Shown here in pieces: positions 14,840 through 21,645 of a stretch of DNA of 21,645 nucleotides. Both the position numbers and the translations under genes were made by a program. Below the pieces are notes generated by a model. The model worked only from the letters and a program-made list of their open reading frames with translations, was not told where the DNA came from and made no database searches. Numbering within the stretch: the stretch's first letter is position 1; each line of letters opens with the position of its first letter. Source of the DNA: Galactobacter sp. (GTDB taxonomy: Bacteria; Actinomycetota; Actinomycetes; Actinomycetales; Micrococcaceae); contig NZ_JALAGT010000044.1 of NCBI RefSeq assembly GCF_022712295.1, forward strand, positions 1-21,645, given 5' to 3'.

Positions 14840-14870
14840 ATACGGCGACCGTACACGGTCCATACGGCGA
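14840..14870. promoter_or_regulatory. Operator-like palindrome flanked by direct repeats
   Basis: GACCGTACACGGTC (14847-14860) has perfect 6-bp arms around two bases. A second small inverted repeat, TACGG-CGA-CCGTA, lies at 14841-14853. The sequence ATACGGCGA occurs at 14840-14848 and again at 14862-14870, 22 bp (two helical turns) apart. The cluster lies about 50-80 bp upstream of the predicted transporter -10, a place suited to an activator or repressor. Confidence 0.4.
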
Positions 14871-14900
14871 TGTCACACTGAGCTCATTGAGCATTACATC

Positions 14901-14920
14901 CCCGGAAAACCGGGTTTTTT
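14901..14920 (+). terminator. Intrinsic terminator with T6 tract, no gene in front of it
   Basis: CCCGG-AAAA-CCGGG followed directly by TTTTTT is a textbook plus-strand terminator. No plus-strand protein gene precedes it and the next plus-strand gene starts 200 bp later. It may end a small RNA transcribed from the divergent region, or work as an attenuator in the DsbA-like gene's leader. Confidence 0.7.
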
Positions 14921-15121
14921 GCATCATGAATTCGATTCGCAACATTGTTAGATCACCTGCGGGACCTCGAAATCCACCCCTCTGAACCCCTTAATACACA
15001 TGCATACGTGACTTGACAGAAACAGACTCTTCTTGTTCACGAAACTCCAGTCCGGCCCTCACCTGTCACCTCCGCCCCCCAACCCATCCTTGAACTACAC
15101 CCGTCGGTATGCTGGTGAGCC

Positions 15122-15985
15122 GTGCGTAACGAACAGCGATCGTCCCCGGCGGCCAAGGCAACTGCAACCGCCTCCACCCCGGGGCCCCGAGGGGCTCTGG
15201 AGTCCCTGGAGACCCGTCTGAAGCGCTATCGCATCGCAACGCTGGCTCTGGCCATTGCATGCCTGTTCCTGCTCATCGTGACCGTGGCCCAGCTCGGAAC
15301 CGCAGGTTCCGGCACCAAGGCGGCCGGTAGCGGCAAGGCAACGACCGCGCGGTCCGACAATGGGTCGTCGGGCACGGAAGGCGCACAAAGCGTGGAAGGC
15401 GACTCCACGGATTCCCCACTCGCCAAGCGAGACCCCGACGACCCCATGGCCATCGGTAAGGCAGACGCGCCGCTGGTGATGGTGGAGTACACGGACATGC
15501 GCTGCCCGTTCTGCGCCTCTTACAACCAGGAGACCCAGCCTGAACTCATCGAGGAGTACGTCGACGCCGGTCTGCTCCGGATCGAGGTGCGGGACGTGGC
15601 CTACTTCGGCGATGAGTCCGCTGATGCCGCCGTGGCCGCCCGCGCCGCAGGAGAACAGGGCAAGTACTTCGAGTACCTGGACGCTCTCTACGCTGCGGCG
15701 CCCGCCTCCGGCCACCCGGACATGCCTCGCAAGAAACTGGTGGGCTTCGCGAAGACCGCCGGGGTGGAGGACCTGGATGCGTTTGAAAAGGCGCTGGACG
15801 ACGACGCCCTCAAGCAGAAGGTGATGCAGGGGAACTCGGACGCACAGCAGACCGGCGTCACAGGTGTCCCCTTCTTCGTGGTGGGAGATCAGAGCGTCTC
15901 CGGTGCCCAGTCCATCGACACGTTCCGCTCCTTCCTTGACCAGTCGCTGACCCAGGCGGGTGCAACTCCCCCGAAGCGCGGGTGA
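15122..15985 (+). CDS. Membrane-anchored DsbA-like thiol oxidoreductase
   Basis: This extracytoplasmic thioredoxin-fold protein would make or reshuffle disulfides in exported proteins. It has 287 residues: a short cytoplasmic part, one membrane segment at about 39-60, a Gly/Ser/Thr-rich linker to about 105, then a DsbA-like domain. The redox motif is C128-P-F-C131 (TDMRCPFCASY), and the cis-proline loop is at TGVTGVP (P250). An inserted helical domain lies between them, as in DsbA. The GTG at 15122 is chosen as the only start that keeps the anchor; GGTGAG just before it is a poor, close ribosome binding site. The CcdA-like gene starts 7 nt after its stop, so the two are probably one redox pair. 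Confidence 0.88.
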   Translation: MRNEQRSSPAAKATATASTPGPRGALESLETRLKRYRIATLALAIACLFLLIVTVAQLGTAGSGTKAAGSGKATTARSDNGSSGTEGAQSVEGDSTDSPLAKRDPDDPMAIGKADAPLVMVEYTDMRCPFCASYNQETQPELIEEYVDAGLLRIEVRDVAYFGDESADAAVAARAAGEQGKYFEYLDALYAAAPASGHPDMPRKKLVGFAKTAGVEDLDAFEKALDDDALKQKVMQGNSDAQQTGVTGVPFFVVGDQSVSGAQSIDTFRSFLDQSLTQAGATPPKRG

Positions 15986-15992
15986 GGACCTC

Positions 15993-16811
15993 ATGGAGAT
16001 CGGTCTGCTCGGCGCCTTCGTCGGAGGGGTTCTGACCCTGCTCAGCCCCTGCTCGGTCATGCTGCTTCCGGCGTTCTTCTCCTACGCCTTCACCTCCCCG
16101 GCCAAGCTCATGGGCCGCACGGGCGTGTTCTGGCTCGGACTGATCACCACCCTGGTCCCCATGGGTGTGCTCGCCGGAACCGTGGGTTCCTTCGTAAACC
16201 GGTACCGCACACCGGTCATGACGGTGGCCGCGTGCATCGTGATCTTGCTCGGAATCCTCATGGTCCTGAATATCCCCCTGTTCGGTGTTCCCGGCGCCTC
16301 GGCCGACGGCACCGGAACCGCCGCCGTGTACGCCCTCGGTCTGGTCTACGGCTTGGCGGGCGCCTGCACCGGCCCGCTGCTCGGCGCGGTCCTCACCGTC
16401 GCGGGGCTCAGCGGCAATGCGCTCATGGGCGGCCTGATCCTGCTCTGCTTCGCGGCAGGCATGGCCGCCCCACTGCTCGTGTTGGCGCTGTTGTGGGGAC
16501 GTTTGCCGTTCGTGAGGCGTCTGGTCCGCCCGTTTGAAGTTCGCGTGGGCCGTTGGCGCACCACCGTGACCGGTCTCGTGGGCGGCGCACTCACCGTGGC
16601 GCTCGGCGTCTTCCTGCTCATGACGCAGGGGACCACCAGCCTGGGCGGCATTCTCGGCGCCACCGATCAGGCCCGCCTGGAGAACCGCGCCATGGCAGCC
16701 ACGTCCGGAGTCCCGGACTGGGTGGTTGCACTCGTCGCAGTGGCGATCGCCGCCGTGGCCTGGCTGGTGTCGCGGCAGGTTCGCCGCCGGAAGACACCCG
16801 CCGCCTCATGA
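15993..16811 (+). CDS. ccdA: CcdA/DsbD-like transmembrane thiol electron transporter
   Basis: This membrane protein passes reducing equivalents across the membrane to extracytoplasmic thioredoxin-like partners. It has 272 residues and about six to seven membrane helices. The two family cysteines are C20 in LTLLSPCSVMLLPAF and C125 in GLAGACTGPLLGA, matching the symmetric halves of CcdA. The ATG at 15993 has GAGG upstream. An earlier in-frame start at 15960 lies inside the preceding gene and is rejected. It lies 7 nt after the DsbA-like gene, so it may reduce that protein's CPFC site or act in cytochrome c maturation. No cytochrome c gene is visible here. Confidence 0.87.
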   Translation: MEIGLLGAFVGGVLTLLSPCSVMLLPAFFSYAFTSPAKLMGRTGVFWLGLITTLVPMGVLAGTVGSFVNRYRTPVMTVAACIVILLGILMVLNIPLFGVPGASADGTGTAAVYALGLVYGLAGACTGPLLGAVLTVAGLSGNALMGGLILLCFAAGMAAPLLVLALLWGRLPFVRRLVRPFEVRVGRWRTTVTGLVGGALTVALGVFLLMTQGTTSLGGILGATDQARLENRAMAATSGVPDWVVALVAVAIAAVAWLVSRQVRRRKTPAAS

Positions 16812-16855
16812 GGGGCGCGCTCGCGTCCGCTACTGGCGCGGCTTCGCCTCAATGC

Positions 16856-16895
16856 CCGACGGCGGTGCCCGCCTCCCGCCGACCGGCGCCGTCGG
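16856..16895 (+). terminator. Possible stem-loop between convergent genes
   Basis: CCGACGGCG (16856-16864) pairs perfectly with CGCCGTCGG (16887-16895) around a 22-nt loop. It begins 45 nt past the CcdA-like stop and lies between convergent operons. The G+C content makes chance stems common and no T tract follows. Confidence 0.35.
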
Positions 16896-16991
16896 CTCCG
16901 ACCGGCCGCGCGTGGTGAGGTCCCACGCCGCAGAGCGGAGCCCGATCACGTCGGCTGGGGCATGGCCGTGTATTGCGGAGTCCTGATCGCC

Positions 16992-17963
16992 TCACTGCCC
17001 ACCCAGGCCGGTGGTGGCGAAGGACTGTACGATCTTGCGCTGGAAGAACATGAAGATCAGCAGCAGCGGAAGGGCCGCGATGACGGCGGAGGCCATGGTC
17101 TGTGCGTACTGGACGCCGTAAGCGTCCTTCACGGTGGACAGGCCTACGGGCAGGGTCATGAGGCTCGGGTCGTTGGTGACGATGAACGGCCACAGGAAGT
17201 TGTTCCATGCCCCGATGAACACGAAGATCGCCACGGCCACCAGCACCGAACTGGACAAGGGCAGCACGATCCGCACGAACATCCGCCACGGGCCGGCCCC
17301 ATCGACGCGTGCGGCGTCCAGCAGTTCTGCGGGGATGGCGTCGAAGAAGTTCTTCAGGATGAAGACCATCACAGGCGCCACGATCTGCGGCAGGATCACG
17401 CCTGCGAAAGTGTCCACGAGACCGAAGGCACTCATCTCCTTGAACAAGGGAACGATCAGGATCTGACCGGGAATCATGATGGAGATGACCGTCAGGGCCA
17501 TGAGCGTCTTTCGGCCCTTGAATTGGGTGCAGGAGAACGCATAGGCGGCCATCGCGGAGATCAGCACGGTCAGGATGGTGACCAGCGCGGAGATCAACAG
17601 TGAGTTGCCCATCCAACGCAGCAGGTCACTGCCCTGGATCACCTTGACGAAGGCATCCCAGGTGAAACCGTGTTCGGGGAACCAGCTGGCGCTGGAGGCA
17701 GCGTCTGCCTCGGAGGTGAAGGCGGTGACCACGGCCCAGGCGATCGGGACGAGCCAGATCACGGCAAGGATCGCGAGGACGGCGAAGGCGGCGCCGCGGG
17801 CCAAGGGAGAGCTGCCCAGCATCTGGTTGCGCTGTTTACGGCGCTCCTCACGAACGGCGGCGCGTCGTTGGCTGTGCGCGCCGACAACCGGCCCACCAGG
17901 CCGCGGGTCGACGGGGATGGTGTCTGCGGTGGTGGGGGCTGAGGTGAGGTCCGGCACAGTCAT
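16992..17963 (-). CDS. Carbohydrate ABC transporter permease (CUT1, MalG type)
   Basis: This is the second membrane subunit of a sugar importer, 323 residues. A charged cytoplasmic N-terminal tail of about 55 residues precedes the first helix. The coupling loop is EAA-like at PAELLDAARVDGAGPWRMFVRIVLPL, and the segment SLLISALVTILTVLISAMAAYAFS is typical of MalG homologues. AAGGA lies 8 nt before the ATG. It starts 1 nt after the stop of the upstream permease and is the last gene of the operon. Confidence 0.93.
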   Translation of the reverse strand: MTVPDLTSAPTTADTIPVDPRPGGPVVGAHSQRRAAVREERRKQRNQMLGSSPLARGAAFAVLAILAVIWLVPIAWAVVTAFTSEADAASSASWFPEHGFTWDAFVKVIQGSDLLRWMGNSLLISALVTILTVLISAMAAYAFSCTQFKGRKTLMALTVISIMIPGQILIVPLFKEMSAFGLVDTFAGVILPQIVAPVMVFILKNFFDAIPAELLDAARVDGAGPWRMFVRIVLPLSSSVLVAVAIFVFIGAWNNFLWPFIVTNDPSLMTLPVGLSTVKDAYGVQYAQTMASAVIAALPLLLIFMFFQRKIVQSFATTGLGGQ

Positions 17964-17964
17964 G

Positions 17965-18954
17965 TCAGCGTTCCTTCCGCCCGGGCACCAGGCGCAGCAG
18001 GGTGAAGATCAGGATGAGGGCGAAGAAGACGTAGGAGATGGCGGAGGCATAGCCCAGCCGGTAGTTCGTGAAACCCACGTCGTAGATGTACTCCAGGATG
18101 GGCCGCGTGGAACCGTTCGGCCCACCTGCGGTCATCAGGTAGATCTGGTCGAAGACCTTCATGGAGGCCAGCAGCTGCAACACCACGATGACCCCGGTGA
18201 CCGACTTCAACTGCGGAAGCGTCACCGAGAACAGCCTGCGCCAAGCACCGGCACCGTCCAGCAAGGCAGCCTCGTACAGAGTCGCCGGGATGCCCTGGAG
18301 GGCCGCGAGATAGAGCAGGAAGTTGAACCCGACTGTCCACCAGAGGGTGACCAGTGCGATGGACATCAGCGCGAGGCGTTCGTCGGTGAGCCATCCGACC
18401 GGATGCAGACCGAACTTCTCCATCCAGGTGTTCACCAGCCCGATGTCCGGCTGCAGGATCCACAGGAACACGGACGCCACCACGGCCGAGGGCAGTAGGT
18501 AGGAGGCAAAGAATGAAGTCCTCCAGAGCCACTGCCCGGGCAGCCCGGCATTGACGAGCAACGCCATGACGAGCCCCACGACCACCAGCGGAATGGTGGA
18601 GAGCAGGGTGAAGAGCACGGTCTGCCAGAGGGCCTGCCACATCTGCGGGTCCCCGAAGGCCTCTGCATAGTTGTCCAGGCCCACGAATCCACCGTGGGAT
18701 CCGGTCAGCGAACTCCCGGTGAAGCTCATCCACAGCCCGTAGACGGTGGGCCACACCAGGAAGAGCACCCCTGCCACCACGAAGGGCAGCACGAACCAGT
18801 AGCCTGAACGATCGCGCCATCCGGCGCGCTTGCGCGACGTCGCGCCCTTACCGCGTTTCGCCCCTGCCCGACGGCGCGGGGCGACGCCCGCGCTCGTCGC
18901 GCCGTCGATCCCCTGCGCTTCGGGGCCGTGAGCCTCTGCACGTGCTGTGGTCAT
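17965..18954 (-). CDS. Carbohydrate ABC transporter permease (CUT1, MalF/UgpA type)
   Basis: This is the first membrane subunit of the sugar importer. It has 329 residues from the ATG at 18954, or 338 from the ATG at 18981. The later start has AAGGA and GAGGA upstream. The earlier one overlaps the binding-protein stop by 1 nt (TGATG) but has no ribosome binding site, so both are possible. A basic N-terminal tail is followed by about six helices starting at YWFVLPFVVAGVLFLVWPTVYG. The coupling loop is PATLYEAALLDGAGAWRRLFSVTLPQL, and FDQIYLMTAGGPNGST is a common CUT1 signature. Confidence 0.92.
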   Translation of the reverse strand: MTTARAEAHGPEAQGIDGATSAGVAPRRRAGAKRGKGATSRKRAGWRDRSGYWFVLPFVVAGVLFLVWPTVYGLWMSFTGSSLTGSHGGFVGLDNYAEAFGDPQMWQALWQTVLFTLLSTIPLVVVGLVMALLVNAGLPGQWLWRTSFFASYLLPSAVVASVFLWILQPDIGLVNTWMEKFGLHPVGWLTDERLALMSIALVTLWWTVGFNFLLYLAALQGIPATLYEAALLDGAGAWRRLFSVTLPQLKSVTGVIVVLQLLASMKVFDQIYLMTAGGPNGSTRPILEYIYDVGFTNYRLGYASAISYVFFALILIFTLLRLVPGRKER

Positions 18955-18980
18955 GGTGTCCTTGTCCTCACGTGATGACA

Positions 18981-20360
18981 TCAGGCCGGGTTGGGGGTGC
19001 TCAGCAGGCGGTCCATCTGCTTCAACATGCCGCTCACGGCAGATGACGCGGATTTCTTGCCCTGGAAGGCGTCTGACATGGCGTCGCAGACGCGGGCCTG
19101 GAAGTCGCTACCGGCCCCGGCGAACCACACCGGCGGGTCCAGCGTCACAATGTCTCCCGCTGCCGCGTAATCCGACTGCGGCGAGAGCTTCTGATAGGCG
19201 GGCTTGTCCTGGACCGGGCGGTACGCAGGAATGTGGCCGGCGTTGGCCCAGTTCAGGGAGCCCGACTTCACCAGGTGAGCCAGAATGCGGTAGGTGGCCT
19301 CTCTCCTGGCAGGATCGGGATGAGCCTGCTTCGGGAGCACGAACGAGTGCGAATCGGCGTAGTTGGCCGGGGTCCCGAAGATGTTGGGGAATGGCATGGC
19401 TCCGAGGTCCGGGATGGCGTCCTGGTAGGCGGGCAACTCCCACTCGCCGGAGAGAATCATCGCGGAGCGACCGGAGACGAAGTTGGCGACGCCGCCGTTG
19501 TAGTCCTGGTTGGACAGGGCGATCTTCCCGTCCAGCGTCGCCTGGATGAATTCGATGACCTCTTTGGCCTTGCCCTCGTCCAGCTGGGCCCGCTTGCCCG
19601 GGGTGAGTTCGAAGCCGGCCCCTGTCTGGTTGTAGAGGCCCCAGAAGAGGCGCCAGGACTGGGCGGTGTCCATCAGATAACCGAAGGACATGCCCTGTTT
19701 GCCAGTGGCATCGGCAAGTTTCCGTCCGGCATCGAGGAACGCGTCTGCGCCCTCGATGGGGGCCATCTTCCCGTCGGATCCCAGCAGTCCCGCCTTCTTC
19801 GCGTACTTCGGGTCGTAGAACGTGATGAACGGATGCGTATCCATGGGCAGGGCGAAAAGCTCTCCCTTGTAGGTGGCCGCCTCCCACACTGCGGGCGCAA
19901 AGTCCTCCTTGCGGATCCCCACCTTGGCCAGTTCATCCAGGTCGAAGGGCTCGAGTAATCCGCCGGGGGCGTAGCCGGCCAGGCGGGACAGGTGCATGAC
20001 GGCCGCCTCCGGCGGACGACCGGACGAGGAAGCCATGGCCAGCTTGGTGTAGTAGGCCGACCCCCAGGCCAGGGTCACCGATTCCACGTTCACGTCGGTA
20101 TTGGCCTTCATGGCCGCGGCCTGCATGTTCTGCATCTTGGCCCCGTCCGCGCCTTGGAAGAGATCCCAGATCCGCACGGTCGTGGAGCCTTTGGAATCGC
20201 CCGTGGCTGCGGGCGCACAGCCGGTCAGGGACGAGCCGAGCAGCACGGCGCCTGCACCGACGAGAGACGCACTGAGCACTTGCCGACGAGAAAACCCTTC
20301 TGACGATCCTGGGTCTCCGGACCCGCTGCGGGACCATTTCCCGCCGCGACCTGCAATCAT
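18981..20360 (-). CDS. Carbohydrate ABC transporter substrate-binding lipoprotein (SBP family 1)
   Basis: This is the extracellular sugar-binding protein, 459 residues. The N-terminus is unusual in length: a 22-residue basic and Gly/Ser-rich region, then the twin-arginine segment FSRRQVLSAS, a hydrophobic stretch and the lipobox LTGC with Cys48. This suggests a Tat-exported lipoprotein. The mature protein begins TTVRIWDLFQGADG, with the later family 1 segments YKGELFALPMDTHP and GRSAMILSGEWELP. The second of two close ATGs (20360) is chosen because GGGAG lies 6 nt before it; the ATG at 20366 directly abuts that site. The sugar is not readable from sequence. No ATPase gene is present in the operon. 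Confidence 0.91.
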   Translation of the reverse strand: MIAGRGGKWSRSGSGDPGSSEGFSRRQVLSASLVGAGAVLLGSSLTGCAPAATGDSKGSTTVRIWDLFQGADGAKMQNMQAAAMKANTDVNVESVTLAWGSAYYTKLAMASSSGRPPEAAVMHLSRLAGYAPGGLLEPFDLDELAKVGIRKEDFAPAVWEAATYKGELFALPMDTHPFITFYDPKYAKKAGLLGSDGKMAPIEGADAFLDAGRKLADATGKQGMSFGYLMDTAQSWRLFWGLYNQTGAGFELTPGKRAQLDEGKAKEVIEFIQATLDGKIALSNQDYNGGVANFVSGRSAMILSGEWELPAYQDAIPDLGAMPFPNIFGTPANYADSHSFVLPKQAHPDPARREATYRILAHLVKSGSLNWANAGHIPAYRPVQDKPAYQKLSPQSDYAAAGDIVTLDPPVWFAGAGSDFQARVCDAMSDAFQGKKSASSAVSGMLKQMDRLLSTPNPA

Positions 20361-20370
20361 CGGCATCTCC

Positions 20371-20405
20371 CTTGGTGCAACGTTGCGTTCTAACGTTGTA
20401 CCAAG
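20371..20405. promoter_or_regulatory. Paired LacI-type operators between the sugar operon and lacI
   Basis: CTTGGTGCAACGTT (20371-20384) and AACGTTGTACCAAG (20392-20405) form an inverted repeat matching at 13 of 14 positions with a 7-nt spacer. Each half also carries the AACGTT core used by LacI-family proteins (centres near 20381 and 20394). They sit 11-45 bp before the binding-protein start and 49-83 bp before lacI. Repression of the sugar operon with autoregulation of the regulator is therefore likely. Confidence 0.75.
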
Positions 20406-20453
20406 ATGGACTAAGACCTGTACCCGCGTCAAGTACGTCACACCGAGAGAGTC

Positions 20454-21512
20454 ATGACCACCACCCCCAAGAACCCGTCCGAACCTGTCCGCAAACCGCC
20501 AGGAATCAAGGATGTAGCCCTGCGAGCGGGCGTTTCCTGGAAGACCGTGTCCAATGTCGTCAACGGCACCGGTCGGGTCTCGGACGCCACCCGTGCGCGG
20601 GTCGAGGAAGCCATCTCCGAGTTGGGGTACCGCCCCAGCCTCGCCGGACGACAGTTGCGTCGTGGGCGCACCGGGATCCTCGCGCTGGCCGTACCGTGGG
20701 TGGACTCCCCGTACTTCGCAGCACTCGCCCATGAGGTCATCACGGCCGCTGCTGCTCGTGGCCACCGGGTGTTCATCGACGAGACCCGGGCGCAGAGGCA
20801 GGCCGAGGAGATCGTGGCACGCGGCTACGAGGTCCGCCTGATCGACGGCATCATCTTCTCTCCATTGGCCCTGACCTTGGCAGAGGCGGACAGGACACGC
20901 GGGTCCCTCCCCATGGTGCTGTTGGGCGAGCGCCCATCGGCCGGTGTGGAGATCGGGACCGATCACGTCAGCATCGACAACGTCCAGGCAGCCCGCCAGA
21001 CCACGGAACATGTCATCGCCACCGGCAGGACCAGGATCGGCTTCCTCGGCGCGGAGCCGGAGCAGGCAGAGCGCTCCGGAGCCCCCCGCCTCAAGGGATA
21101 TCTGCAGGCGCTCGAAGCCGCAGGCCTCTCCACACCGAACGGCTGGGTGGTCCCAGCGAAGGACTACTCACGTGGCACCGGCGCCGCCGCCACGGAGGAG
21201 ATGCTCCCGCGGATCGGAGACATCGATGCCCTGGTCTGCGCCAACGACGAGCTGGCCATCGGCGCCATGCACACCCTGCGTCGCAACGGGGTCCGCGTAC
21301 CCACAGAGGTCGCCGTGACAGGGTGGGACAACTCGAAGGAGAGCCGCTTCTCCAATCCCACCCTCACCACGGTGGCACCGGACCTGCGGGGCATCGCGGA
21401 GCATGCGGTGGCCCGGGTGATCGCCCAGATCGAAGGCGGCCCGACCTCCGCCCAAGACCTCGTTCTGCCTCACCGGCTGCTGATCAGGGAGAGCAGTTCC
21501 CCGCCACAGTGA
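20454..21512 (+). CDS. LacI-family transcriptional regulator
   Basis: This 352-residue repressor has an N-terminal helix-turn-helix at about 17-50 (IKDVALRAGVSWKTVSNVVNG) and the hinge helix near residues 58-75 (SELGYRPSLAGRQLRRG). A periplasmic-binding-protein-like effector domain follows to the C-terminus. VCANDELAIGAMHTLRRNGVRVPTEVAVTGWDN is the usual LacI-family stretch near the sugar site. The ATG at 20454 has GAGAG upstream. It is divergent from the sugar ABC operon and carries the matching operators in its upstream region, so it very probably controls that operon. The effector should be the imported sugar or a breakdown product. Confidence 0.94.
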   Translation: MTTTPKNPSEPVRKPPGIKDVALRAGVSWKTVSNVVNGTGRVSDATRARVEEAISELGYRPSLAGRQLRRGRTGILALAVPWVDSPYFAALAHEVITAAAARGHRVFIDETRAQRQAEEIVARGYEVRLIDGIIFSPLALTLAEADRTRGSLPMVLLGERPSAGVEIGTDHVSIDNVQAARQTTEHVIATGRTRIGFLGAEPEQAERSGAPRLKGYLQALEAAGLSTPNGWVVPAKDYSRGTGAAATEEMLPRIGDIDALVCANDELAIGAMHTLRRNGVRVPTEVAVTGWDNSKESRFSNPTLTTVAPDLRGIAEHAVARVIAQIEGGPTSAQDLVLPHRLLIRESSSPPQ

Positions 21513-21520
21513 CCAGGTGT

Positions 21521-21542
21521 GGCGCCAACCCTTCGTGGCGCC
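21521..21542 (+). terminator. Possible short stem-loop after lacI
   Basis: GGCGCC at 21521-21526 can pair with GGCGCC at 21537-21542 around a 10-nt loop, 8 nt past the lacI stop. The same bases are part of a direct repeat GTGGCGCC, so the match could have another origin. No T tract follows. Confidence 0.35.
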
Positions 21543-21593
21543 CGCTCGTCTCGGCACGGGCCACACCCGAGAACATGCGACCTGCAGAATTCA

Positions 21594-21607
21594 GTACAAC
21601 GTTGTAC
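21594..21607. promoter_or_regulatory. Perfect LacI-type operator at the right edge
   Basis: GTACAACGTTGTAC is a perfect 14-bp palindrome with the same core and flanks as the paired operators at 20371-20405. It lies 82 bp after the lacI stop and most likely belongs to the promoter of a plus-strand gene beyond the window, such as a glycoside hydrolase of the same regulon. Confidence 0.75.
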
Positions 21608-21645
21608 CCTGTTGTTCAGCCAAGACGTCAACGACGTGACCACAC

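Larger units (their letters stand above)
14747..15121. other. 375-bp divergent regulatory interval
   Basis: The gap between the amino-acid transporter operon (minus) and the DsbA-like gene (plus) is visibly richer in A+T than the genes. It holds the transporter promoter with the shared element, a palindrome with flanking direct repeats, an orphan plus-strand terminator and a TTGACA box at 15013-15018. The TTGACA box has no good -10 at 16-18 bp (TTCACG is the nearest). I see no convincing protein gene; a 72-codon plus-strand frame at 14767-14985 has no ribosome binding site and no family look. Confidence 0.6.

Noticed and set aside
14767..14985. 72-codon plus-strand frame in the divergent region
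   Set aside because: It has no ribosome binding site, includes the terminator hairpin inside the frame and resembles no known small protein.
15013..15041. TTGACA box as promoter of the DsbA-like gene
   Set aside because: The -35 is perfect but the hexamers at 16-18 bp (for example TTCACG) do not resemble a -10, so no promoter is called.
20361..21011. N-terminal extension of the sugar-binding protein frame
   Set aside because: It crosses the operator region and runs antisense to lacI; the ribosome binding site and signal sequence place the start at 20360.

Overview
The window looks like an accessory, catabolic stretch of a high-G+C Gram-positive (actinobacterial, probably Micrococcales-like) chromosome. 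The reasons are the G+C-rich third codon positions, GTG and TTG starts next to clear Shine-Dalgarno sequences, lipoprotein signals ending in LTAC, LTSC and LTGC, a sugar ABC operon without its own ATPase, and LacI-type operators centred on AACGTT. I saw no tRNA, rRNA, CRISPR array, IS element or phage gene.

Layout: (1) Positions 1-11550, all on the minus strand and read right to left: a cytoplasmic GH127 beta-L-arabinofuranosidase, a complete five-gene Dpp/Opp peptide ABC transporter, a proline iminopeptidase, an M24B Xaa-Pro aminopeptidase, and a DHDPS/NAL-family aldolase or dehydratase cut by the left edge. (2) Positions 11723-14746, minus strand: a polar amino-acid ABC transporter (ATPase, two permeases, lipoprotein). 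(3) Positions 14747-15121: a 375-bp divergent regulatory region holding a palindrome, an orphan plus-strand terminator and a motif shared with the GH127 promoter. (4) Positions 15122-16811, plus strand: a membrane-anchored DsbA-like thiol oxidoreductase and a CcdA-like electron carrier. (5) Positions 16992-20360, minus strand: a CUT1 sugar ABC operon (binding protein and two permeases), divergent from a plus-strand LacI-family regulator (20454-21512). Matching operators lie between them and again at the right edge.

Main idea: region 1 reads as a route for hydroxyproline-rich, arabinosylated peptides such as plant extensins. GH127 enzymes remove beta-L-arabinofuranose, including arabinose linked to hydroxyproline. 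The transporter would bring the peptides in, two proline-specific peptidases would break them down, and the DHDPS-family enzyme could be the hydroxyproline-pathway deaminase or the L-arabinose-pathway dehydratase; both of those reactions lead to alpha-ketoglutarate semialdehyde. A 19-bp element (18 of 19 identical) over the predicted -10 regions of the GH127 gene and the amino-acid transporter operon, with a looser copy at the DHDPS-family promoter, hints that these units share a regulator. The families are clear from sequence; the pathway and the regulon are inference.
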